Shown piece after piece: positions 17,060 to 24,045 of a stretch of 64,000 bases of DNA. How positions within the stretch are numbered: position 1 is the stretch's first letter; each line of letters opens with the position of its first letter. The DNA lies in NCBI RefSeq assembly GCF_001714725.1, contig NZ_CP016447.1, positions 310,001-374,000 of the forward strand, read 5' to 3'. This stretch comes from Acidovorax sp. RAC01. GTDB taxonomy: Bacteria; Pseudomonadota; Gammaproteobacteria; Burkholderiales; Burkholderiaceae_C. The position numbers were made by a program, and so were the translations under genes. Below the pieces are notes generated by a model. That model did no database searches. It had not been told where the DNA came from and worked only from the letters and a program-made list of their open reading frames with translations.

Positions 17060-17075
17060 AGACAATATATTGTCT
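17060..17075. promoter_or_regulatory. Candidate BadR operator at the badR promoter
   Basis: AGACAATATATTGTCT is a perfect 16-bp palindrome in otherwise GC-rich DNA. On the minus strand its centre supplies a TATATT -10-like hexamer with a weak TTTGGA 16 bp upstream, so a bound repressor would cover the badR promoter. Half-sites and spacing equal those at 10074-10087. Confidence 0.7.
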
Positions 17076-17226
17076 CACCTGCACCTCCAAAGCGGCACCC
17101 ACCCCGCAACGATTTCCGCTGAACCGCGCCGCAGCGGGTGCGGCAGCGCAAGGACAGCCCGCCGTGCACCGTAGAGCCTGGTTCGGGCGATGGCTCCGAA
17201 CAGGCCTGCAGGTTGGTTGCTGTCGC

Positions 17227-18876
17227 TTACGACGAGGTCAGTGCCCGCGTGCCTGACGCTGACTTCATTTCGCGGCGCAGGGCCACGGCATCGCGGCCCG
17301 CGGCTGGTGCCGATGCGTCCACGCGGAACACCTGCACCGTTTCGGTCACGGTCTGGGCCAGCTCGTTGAGGTGCATGGCAGACGCCGCGTTCTCCTCGAC
17401 CAACGCCGCATTCTGCTGCGTGATCGTGTCGAGCTGCGCCACCGCGGCATTGACCTGCGAAATGCCACTGAGCTGCTCGATGGACGCGTTGTTGATCTCG
17501 CCGATCAGCGTGCCCACCCGGCGGACCAGCTCCAGCGCTTCCGACATGGTCTTCTGGGCCTGGTCGGTCTTCTGGTGCCCTTCCGATACCGTGGCGGCCG
17601 ATGCATCGATGAGCTGGCGGATCTCCTTGGCGGCAGACAGCGTGCGGTGCGAGAGGCTGCGCACTTCCGCGGCCACCACAGCAAAGCCGCGCCCCTGCTC
17701 ACCCGCACGGGCGGCCTCCACAGCAGCGTTCAGGGCAAGGATGTTGGTCTGGAACGCAATGCTGTCGATCAGCTGCGTGATTTCGCTGATGCGACCGGAC
17801 GACGACTGGATCTGCTTCATGGTGTCCGCCACGCTGTCCACCGCAGCGCTGCTGCGCTCGGCCACGGTCGACGCCTGCGACGCGAGCGAAGTGGCCTGCC
17901 GGGCCGACTCGGCCGTCTGGCGCACGGTGCCAGTGATTTCTTCCATGGATGCAGCCGTCTGCTCCAGGTTGCTCGCCTGCGACTCGGTACGTGCCGAGAG
18001 GTCCTGATTTCCCTCAGCGATCTCGCGGGTGGACACCTGCATGCGGCCGCTCTCCTGGCGCGCATCCCGAACAATCGACATCAGGTTCACGTTGAGTTGC
18101 GCCAAGGCCTGCTGCAGGAAGCCTACGGTGTCATCGCGTGTCACGGTGATTTTCTGGGTCAGGTCGCCGGCCGCCATGCGATTGGCCCACACCAGCATCT
18201 GGCGCAGGGGCGCGATCGTCACGGTGTGCAGGTACACGGCTGAACCCACTGCCAAAGCCAGAACAGCCAACCACGACAGCATGGCCCACATCGAAAGCGA
18301 CGCACCGCTCACCATGGCCGCGCCAAAGGCAGCCAGCACCACGATCGTCTGCACGACCACCATCTTGGCAGCTGGGCCCAGGCGGGCCAGCGCAGCAAGG
18401 CGCCCGGTCAGGTTCATCTTGACCAGCCTGCCCCCCCGCAACGCATGCACCGCCTTGCCTGCGGCTTTCTCGTCGCGCATGGTCTTGTACAACTGCTCGG
18501 CGTTCTGGATCTGCTCGCGGGTGGCCTCGGTGCGCACCGACATGTAGCCCAACGGGCTGTCGCCATCCATCAGCGGTGTGACGTTGGCCATGACCCAGTA
18601 GAAGGTGCCGTCCTTGCGCCGGTTCTTCACCGGGGCAGACCACGGAATTCCCTTTTCAATCGTGGCCCACATGTCGCGAAAAGCTTCTTCAGGCATTTCG
18701 GGGTGCCGGATCATGTTGTGGGGCTGGCCCAGCAACTCTTCCTTCTCAAACCCGCTCACCTCGATGAAGGTGGGGTTGCAGTAAAGGATGCGACCTTTGA
18801 GATCGGTCGTCGAGACCAGCGTTTCCCCTTTTGGGAAAGGGTATTCGTGCTGGCTTACGGGCAGGTTTGTGCGCAT
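17227..18876 (-). CDS. Methyl-accepting chemotaxis protein with N-terminal PAS domain (Aer-like)
   Basis: Chemoreceptor of 549 residues. An N-terminal PAS domain (about residues 15-125, with [23 protein letters not shown] and the downstream [12 protein letters not shown] typical of Aer) senses an intracellular redox or energy signal. Two hydrophobic segments follow at about 170-215, then HAMP ([17 protein letters not shown]) and the signalling module with the hairpin tip [33 protein letters not shown]. The C-terminus ends in ALTSS and has no methylation-enzyme tether pentapeptide. It stands alone between badR and the nitrate operon. Likely role: energy taxis; whether it responds to nitrate respiration or to aromatic acids cannot be told. 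Confidence 0.9.
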   Translation of the reverse strand: MRTNLPVSQHEYPFPKGETLVSTTDLKGRILYCNPTFIEVSGFEKEELLGQPHNMIRHPEMPEEAFRDMWATIEKGIPWSAPVKNRRKDGTFYWVMANVTPLMDGDSPLGYMSVRTEATREQIQNAEQLYKTMRDEKAAGKAVHALRGGRLVKMNLTGRLAALARLGPAAKMVVVQTIVVLAAFGAAMVSGASLSMWAMLSWLAVLALAVGSAVYLHTVTIAPLRQMLVWANRMAAGDLTQKITVTRDDTVGFLQQALAQLNVNLMSIVRDARQESGRMQVSTREIAEGNQDLSARTESQASNLEQTAASMEEITGTVRQTAESARQATSLASQASTVAERSSAAVDSVADTMKQIQSSSGRISEITQLIDSIAFQTNILALNAAVEAARAGEQGRGFAVVAAEVRSLSHRTLSAAKEIRQLIDASAATVSEGHQKTDQAQKTMSEALELVRRVGTLIGEINNASIEQLSGISQVNAAVAQLDTITQQNAALVEENAASAMHLNELAQTVTETVQVFRVDASAPAAGRDAVALRREMKSASGTRALTSS

Positions 18877-19220
18877 GACTTGTCTCCAGTAGAGCGACCC
18901 GCGAGATCTGTGTCTCGTCGGGCGACCAAGTTCGACCTCCCAGACTCATCATAGGAGCGCAGCGTTTGAAAGCAAATGTAAACCCTAGAAAAGTGAAATC
19001 GCAAAAATACGCCGTATTTAGCGCGATTTGATCAAAACGGCGGAATTTCTCTAACAGTCGTCCAGAAATGTTAATTCGACTGCCTCCAAGCCATTTACCC
19101 GGGCTCCGCACCTCGACATTGACGGGGCATGACTTCCATCAATTTTTTTATGTCTTCCAGATAAGTGTTGCCCGGCACCGACAGTCGCGTCTCGTCTGCC
19201 CCACCACGGTGCAAAAACGC
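18877..19220. other. Divergent intergenic region, chemoreceptor and nitrate operon
   Basis: 344 bp between the chemoreceptor start and the nirB promoter. It is AT-richer than average around 18960-19160. A weak sigma-70 pair for the chemoreceptor gene can be proposed on the minus strand: TTGCTT (18970-18975), 16 bp, TATGAT (18948-18953). It also contains the NtrC-like site at 19197-19213. No small gene was recognised. Confidence 0.45.
19197..19213. promoter_or_regulatory. NtrC-like enhancer site
   Basis: TGCCCC-ACCAC-GGTGCA differs at one of twelve half-site positions from the NtrC consensus TGCACC-N5-GGTGCA. It is centred only about 24 bp upstream of the sigma-54 promoter, unusually close for an activating enhancer, so it may be a weak or inhibitory site, or chance. 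Confidence 0.4.
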
Positions 19221-19236
19221 TGGCACGCACCTTGCA
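19221..19236 (+). promoter_or_regulatory. Sigma-54 promoter of the nitrate/nitrite reduction operon
   Basis: TGGCACGCACCTTGCA matches the sigma-54 consensus TGGCACG-N4-TTGC(A/T) at every conserved position, including the GG and GC pairs with the right spacing. Transcription is expected to begin about 12 bp later, near 19247, right at the first leader hairpin. This implies nitrogen-dependent activation through NtrC. Confidence 0.85.
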
Positions 19237-19243
19237 TTGCTTT

Positions 19244-19376
19244 GGGCATGCAGGTCCTGTTAGGGCCCTGATGCCCGGTGCAACGGCGCACCTTGCGGCA
19301 GACCGGACGAAGGCGTCCCCACATGCGGTTTCGATCACTCGAAGCGGCATCGTGTGGACGCCTTTTTTGTTTTTTG
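19244..19376 (+). promoter_or_regulatory. nirB leader attenuator: two hairpins then terminator (ANTAR-type)
   Basis: Hairpin 1: GGGCA (19244-19248) with TGCCC (19272-19276) enclosing GGTCC/GGGCC. Hairpin 2: GGTGC, hexaloop AACGGC, GCACC (19277-19292). Terminator: AGGCGTCC (19311-19318) with GGACGCCT (19356-19363), then T-rich TTTTTTGTTTTTT. Hairpin 2 has A at loop position 1 and G at position 4, the hallmark I know for RNA bound by ANTAR antiterminators such as NasR and NasT. The terminator lies 40 bp before nirB, so it should stop transcription unless an antiterminator acts. Confidence 0.75.
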
Positions 19377-19415
19377 CAACGTGCCAGCGGCCTGCCGCGG
19401 CGCAGGGGAGTCACG

Positions 19416-21863
19416 ATGACGAAAAAGCTCAAACTGGTGATGGTGGGGAACGGCATGGCCGGTGTGCGCACGCTGGAAGAGCTGCTCAAGATTGCCCCCG
19501 ATCTGTATGACATCACGGTCTTCGGGGCCGAGCCCCACCCCAACTACAACCGCATTCTGCTGTCGCCGGTGCTGGCGGGCGAGCAGACGATTGACGAGAT
19601 CATCCTCAACGACTGGCAGTGGTACGCCGACAACCACATCACGCTGCACACCGGCTTCACCGTGACCGACGTGGACCGCGTGCGCCGCGTGGTGAGCGCA
19701 AGCAGCAAGGACGGCGATGTGATCACCGCCGAGTACGACCGCCTCATCATGGCCACGGGCTCCAACCCCTTCATCCTGCCCGTGCCCGGCAAGGACCTGA
19801 AAGGCGTGCTGGCCTACCGCGACATCGCCGACACCCAGGCCATGATCGACGCAGCCGCCACGTACAAGCACGCGGTGGTCATCGGCGGCGGCCTGCTGGG
19901 CCTGGAAGCCGCCAATGGCCTCATGAAGCGCGGCATGACCGTGAGCGTGGTGCACGTGATGCCCTCGCTGATGGAGCGCCAGCTCGATGACGTGGCGGGC
20001 AAGATGCTGCAGAAGTCGCTGGAAGACCGTGGCATGCGCTTTTTGATGGGCGCGCAGACCCAGGAGCTGGTGGGCAATGCCGAAGGCCGGGTGAGCGCTG
20101 TCAAGTTCAAGGACGGCACCGAAGTGCCCGCCGACCTGGTGGTGATGGCCGTGGGCATCCGCCCCAACACCGCCCTGGCCGAAAAGATGCGCCTGCACGT
20201 GAACCGCGGCATTGTCGTGAGCGACACGCTGCAGACCACCACCGACGCCCGCATCTATGCCGTGGGCGAATGCGCGGCACACCGGGGCATTGCCTATGGC
20301 CTGGTGGCCCCGCTGTTCGAGCAGGGCAAGGTGCTGGCCAACCACCTGGCCGAGTTCGGCATCGGCCGCTACCAGGGCTCGCTCACCTCCACCAAGCTCA
20401 AGGTCACGGGCATCGACCTGTTCAGCGCGGGCGACTTCCAGGGCGGCGACAACACCGAAGAGATCGTGATGAGCGACCCCTTTGGCGGCGTGTACAAAAA
20501 GCTGGTCATCAAGGACGACAAGCTGGTGGGCGCGTGCCTCTATGGCGATACGGTGGACGGTAGCTGGTACTTCAAGCTGCTGCGCGATGGCCGCAGCGTG
20601 ACCGACATTCGCGACAAGCTGATGTTTGGCGAATCGCACCTGGGCGACACTGGCCACCAGGGCCAGAGCAAGGCCGCCGCCATGCAGGACAGCGACGAGG
20701 TCTGCGGCTGCAACGGCGTGACCAAGGGCGCCATCTGCAAGGCCATCAAGGACAAGGGCCTGTTCACGCTGGATGAAGTGCGCAAGCACACCAAGGCCAG
20801 CGCATCGTGCGGATCGTGCACGGGTCTGGTCGAGCAGATCATCATGTTCACGGCCGGTGGCGACTACAGCGCCACGCCAAAGACCAAGGCCATGTGCGGC
20901 TGCACCGACCATGGCCACCAGGCGGTGCGCGACGCGATCCGCGCCAACAAGCTGCTAAGCATTGGCGATGTGTTCTCTTTTCTGGAATGGAAGACGCCCA
21001 ACGGCTGTGCCAGCTGCCGCCCCGCCGTCAACTACTACCTCATCAGCACCTGGCCCAAGGACGCGAAGGACGACCCGCAAAGCCGCGCCATCAACGAGCG
21101 CAGCCACGCCAACATCCAAAAGGATGGCACCTACAGCGTCATCCCCCGCATGTGGGGCGGCGAAACCACGGCCGACGAGCTGCGCCGCATTGCCGACGCG
21201 GCCGACAAGTACAACATCCCCACCATCAAGGTCACGGGGGGCCAGCGCATCGATTTGCTGGGCGTGAAAAAGGAAGACCTGGTCAACGTCTGGAAGGACA
21301 TAGGCATGCCCAGCGGCCATGCCTATGCCAAGGCACTGCGCACCGTGAAGACCTGCGTGGGCAGCGAGTGGTGCCGCATGGGCACCCAGGACAGCACCCA
21401 GATGGGCAAGGACCTGGAGCGCGCCATGTGGCGCATGTACGCCCCGCACAAGGTCAAGTTTGCGGTGAGTGGCTGCCCGCGCAACTGCGCAGAAGCTGGC
21501 ATCAAGGACGTGGGCATCATCGGCGTGGACAGCGGCTGGGAGATGTACATCGCCGGCAACGGTGGCATCAAGACCGAGGTGGCGCACTTCTTCACCAAGC
21601 TCAAAACCGCCGAGGAAGTGCTGGAGTACACCGGCGCCTTCTGCGAGCTGTACCGCCAGGAAGGCTGGTACCTGGAGCGCACCGTGCACTACGTGAACCG
21701 CGTGGGCCTGGACTATGTGAAAAGGCGCATTCTGGAAGACCACGAAGGCCGCAAGGCGCTGTGGGAGCAACTGCAGTTTGCGCTCGATGGCGAGCCCGAC
21801 CCGTGGTTTGAATTTGACAAGGCGGCGGTGGACACGCGGCAGTTTGTGCCGCTGGGCGCCTGA
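19416..21863 (+). CDS. nirB: Assimilatory nitrite reductase [NAD(P)H], large subunit
   Basis: Cytosolic flavo-siroheme enzyme of 815 residues that reduces nitrite to ammonium. N-terminal FAD/NAD(P)H half begins MVGNGMAG (residues 9-16), with a second nucleotide fold at VVIGGGLLGLEAANG. Two BFD-type [2Fe-2S] cysteine sets follow: C430, C432, C465, C468 and C494, C496, C531, C534. The siroheme/[4Fe-4S] ligands are C647, C653, C687, C691 in TCVGSEWC and SGCPRNC. All catalytic cysteines are present. Start at 19416 with GGGGAG upstream; the frame is open further upstream into the leader terminator, which cannot be coding. First gene of the operon; the small subunit nirD follows after one intervening gene. 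Confidence 0.93.
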   Translation: MTKKLKLVMVGNGMAGVRTLEELLKIAPDLYDITVFGAEPHPNYNRILLSPVLAGEQTIDEIILNDWQWYADNHITLHTGFTVTDVDRVRRVVSASSKDGDVITAEYDRLIMATGSNPFILPVPGKDLKGVLAYRDIADTQAMIDAAATYKHAVVIGGGLLGLEAANGLMKRGMTVSVVHVMPSLMERQLDDVAGKMLQKSLEDRGMRFLMGAQTQELVGNAEGRVSAVKFKDGTEVPADLVVMAVGIRPNTALAEKMRLHVNRGIVVSDTLQTTTDARIYAVGECAAHRGIAYGLVAPLFEQGKVLANHLAEFGIGRYQGSLTSTKLKVTGIDLFSAGDFQGGDNTEEIVMSDPFGGVYKKLVIKDDKLVGACLYGDTVDGSWYFKLLRDGRSVTDIRDKLMFGESHLGDTGHQGQSKAAAMQDSDEVCGCNGVTKGAICKAIKDKGLFTLDEVRKHTKASASCGSCTGLVEQIIMFTAGGDYSATPKTKAMCGCTDHGHQAVRDAIRANKLLSIGDVFSFLEWKTPNGCASCRPAVNYYLISTWPKDAKDDPQSRAINERSHANIQKDGTYSVIPRMWGGETTADELRRIADAADKYNIPTIKVTGGQRIDLLGVKKEDLVNVWKDIGMPSGHAYAKALRTVKTCVGSEWCRMGTQDSTQMGKDLERAMWRMYAPHKVKFAVSGCPRNCAEAGIKDVGIIGVDSGWEMYIAGNGGIKTEVAHFFTKLKTAEEVLEYTGAFCELYRQEGWYLERTVHYVNRVGLDYVKRRILEDHEGRKALWEQLQFALDGEPDPWFEFDKAAVDTRQFVPLGA

Positions 21864-21883
21864 CCCCCCAAAGGAGGCCATCG

Positions 21884-22699
21884 ATGCAACGACGCGCTCT
21901 TTTGTCGGCCGCAGGCTGCACGACCGCCTGGGGGGCCATGGGCCTGCTCATGCCCGCCGCCAACGCCCAGGCCCAGGTCACCGACCTCAACGATGCCATC
22001 AACAAGGCCGGGCGCCAGCGCATGCTGAGCCAGCGCATGGGCAAGGCCTGGCTCACGCTGGCCCACAAGCCCGACACCCCCGCAGCGCGCAGCGTGATGG
22101 ACCAGTCGGTCACGCTGTTTGAGCGGCAGTGGGCCGAACTCAAGGCGTTTGCCCCCACGCCCGCCATCCGCGACACCTACGACAAGCTGGGCAGTGCCTG
22201 GGCGCTGCAAAAGGCCACCCTGCTGGGCACGGCGCCCTCGCGCGACGGCGCGGCAGCGCTGCTGCAGGCCGACGCGCAGGTGCTGGCGCTGGCCCGCCAG
22301 GGCACCGTGCAGTACGAAGCCGCGTCGGGCAAGCCGGTGGGGCGCCTGGTGAACATTGCAGGCCGGCAGCGCATGCTGAGCCAGCGCATGGCCAAGTTCT
22401 GCCTTGCGGCCATGCTGTCAGTCGATGCAGCGGCCGCCACCGCCGAGATCGCCAAGGCCCGCACCGAATTCCTGGCTGCCAACGAGGTGCTGCGCAACGC
22501 GCCCGAGGCCACCACCCGCATCCGGCAGGAGCTGCTGCTGGCCGACGGGCAATGGGTGTTTTTTGACGCGGCCCTGCAGCGCCTGGGCAATACCAGCCAG
22601 AACAGCTTTCGCCAGGTGTCGGAAGTGTTTGTGAGCAGCGAAAACCTGCTGGCCAGCATGGACCGCATCACCGGCATGTACGCCGCGCTGGCTGCCTGA
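21884..22699 (+). CDS. Secreted protein with two PilJ-type P-box repeats, putative nitrate/nitrite sensor
   Basis: 271-residue protein with an N-terminal export signal containing a twin-arginine-like start (MQRRALLSAAG, cleavage near residue 30), so it should be periplasmic or membrane-tethered. The mature part is a tandem duplication: each half starts with an identical ten-residue box GRQRMLSQRM (residues 43-52 and 160-169) inside a long helix. This resembles the P-box of the nitrate sensors NarX/NarQ and the PilJ N-terminal domain. No transmembrane or kinase domain follows. It lies between nirB (20-bp gap, AAGGAGG site) and nirD, so it is co-expressed with nitrate reduction. Ligand and partner are unknown. 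Confidence 0.8.
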   Translation: MQRRALLSAAGCTTAWGAMGLLMPAANAQAQVTDLNDAINKAGRQRMLSQRMGKAWLTLAHKPDTPAARSVMDQSVTLFERQWAELKAFAPTPAIRDTYDKLGSAWALQKATLLGTAPSRDGAAALLQADAQVLALARQGTVQYEAASGKPVGRLVNIAGRQRMLSQRMAKFCLAAMLSVDAAAATAEIAKARTEFLAANEVLRNAPEATTRIRQELLLADGQWVFFDAALQRLGNTSQNSFRQVSEVFVSSENLLASMDRITGMYAALAA

Positions 22700-22747
22700 C
22701 GACCCGCGACACACCCACGACCCCATACCACTACGAGGAACCATCCC

Positions 22748-23131
22748 ATGACCGAATGGAAACCGATATGCCGCGTGGACGACATCCCCGTGCTGGGCTC
22801 GCGCCGTGTGGCACGCCCGCAGGGGCTGGATGTAGCGATCTTTCGCAACGACAGCGGCGGCGTGTTCGCCCTGCTGGACCGCTGCCCGCACAAGGGCGGC
22901 CCGCTGTCGCAGGGCATTGTGTTTGGCACGCACGTGGCCTGCCCGATGCACAACTGGACGATCGGCCTGTGCGACGGACAAGCCGCCGCGCCAGACGAGG
23001 GATGCACACCGAAGTTTGCCGTGAAGGTGGAGGACGGGGTGGTGTTGCTGGATGCGCAAGAGCTGGCGACCGTGGCTACGGACCTGACGCGGCCGGTGGC
23101 GGGGCCTGCGCGCAGGGTGTCGGTGGCTTGA
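22748..23131 (+). CDS. nirD: Nitrite reductase [NAD(P)H], small subunit
   Basis: 127-residue Rieske-type subunit of NirBD. The Rieske ligands are visible as C46-x-H48 (RCPHKGG) and C65-x2-H68 (CPMHNW), so this copy keeps a full set of cluster ligands. It is needed with NirB for nitrite reduction to ammonium. It starts at 22748 after GAGGAA, 48 bp after the P-box gene. Downstream the operon is interrupted by a 736-bp fold-back element before nasA. Confidence 0.92.
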   Translation: MTEWKPICRVDDIPVLGSRRVARPQGLDVAIFRNDSGGVFALLDRCPHKGGPLSQGIVFGTHVACPMHNWTIGLCDGQAAAPDEGCTPKFAVKVEDGVVLLDAQELATVATDLTRPVAGPARRVSVA

Positions 23132-23194
23132 GGAGGCGTTTGATGCCGGCGCTCCAACCGTTCGGGCTGGTTATGGCGATGCATGGTCTGGCGA

Positions 23195-23930
23195 TGGCTA
23201 CCGCGTGCGTGGGTAGAGGGCGGGGGCCGGGAGTCGCCCGGCGTGCGAGTAACTTTCTTTTGGCTCGCCAAAAGAAAGTCACCAAAGAAAAGGCGACCCC
23301 GCTGTCTGCGTCCCCTGCGCTTCGCTCCGGGGCAACCTGCGGTGCTCGTGCGTGGGGCGCGCTGCGGAACTCGCTGCGCGCCTGCGGCGCTCCGCTCAAA
23401 CAGCCGCAGCGAGTCAGTCCACGAAGCGTGTGTCCTTCGGCACACGCCGCCCCACGCCCTGCGCTCCTCGGCGCATACAGAGGGGATGGGGAGCGGACAT
23501 CCATTCGGGCCTTTACTTCGCTCGGCCCCAGTTCGCGGGCGCAGGCGCCTCGCGTAGCCAAGAGCCCGGCGCGGCCCATCCTGGGTCGAGCGCAGCGACG
23601 ACCCGTGTGGCTGTTCGGCTGTTCGGTGCCCCACCCCCTTCTGGCTGCGCCTGCGCCGGGGCGGTTGCGGGGTGGTACGCGCGTCGGAGCGCGCGTGCTT
23701 CGTGATCTGACTCGCCGCGGCTGTCCGAACGGAGCTGCAAAGCAGCGCAGTGAGTTCCGCGGCGCACCCCGCAACCGCCCCGGCGCAGGTCTGCCCCGCA
23801 GCGAAGCGAAGGGGTCGCAGACTGAGGGTCGCCTTTTCTTTGCTTACTTTCTTTTGGCGAAGCAAAAGAAAGTGAGTCGCTCGCCGGGCGACTCCCGGCT
23901 CCCGCCCTGAGCACACGCAAGCGGTAGCCA
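23195..23930. repeat. 736-bp fold-back (long inverted repeat) element
   Basis: The left end (TGGCTACCGCGTGCGT, then GGCGGGGGCCGGGAGTCGCC) reappears inverted at the right end. The similarity runs inwards for at least 200 bp on each side, including ACTTTCTTTTGG with CCAAAAGAAAGT near both ends, itself a local hairpin. The arms are imperfect (roughly four of five bases in the parts compared by eye). Open frames inside are shadows of the palindrome and have no protein family character. No transposase or target-site duplication was seen. It fills the gap between nirD and nasA. Confidence 0.8.
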
Positions 23931-23975
23931 CACCAAAAAGCCAAAGAAAGCTCATCCGGATGCCAAACACCAGAC

Positions 23976-24031
23976 AGCTATCGAATAAATAGCAACAAGC
24001 GCTTATGAATCAAGCGCCACACCCCAAAAAC
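23976..24031 (+). repeat. Dispersed GCTAT/AGCGC repeat, copy B (abutting nasA)
   Basis: AGCTATCGAATAAATAGCA, then AAGCGCTTATGAATCAAGCG, then CCCCAAAAA. It ends 14 bp before the nasA start codon and occupies the place where a ribosome binding site would be expected. Confidence 0.78.
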
Positions 24032-24045
24032 ACCCCAAACACGCC

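Noticed and set aside
19026..19036. FNR-like sequence TTTGATCAAAA upstream of the nitrate operon
   Set aside because: The half-sites TTGAT and ATCAA overlap instead of being separated by four bases, so it is not a valid FNR/Anr box.
22177..23970. Open frames on both strands across the fold-back element
   Set aside because: They run through the inverted arms and flanking genes, have biased low-complexity translations (RSAP-rich) and no ribosome binding sites; the DNA is better explained as a palindromic element.
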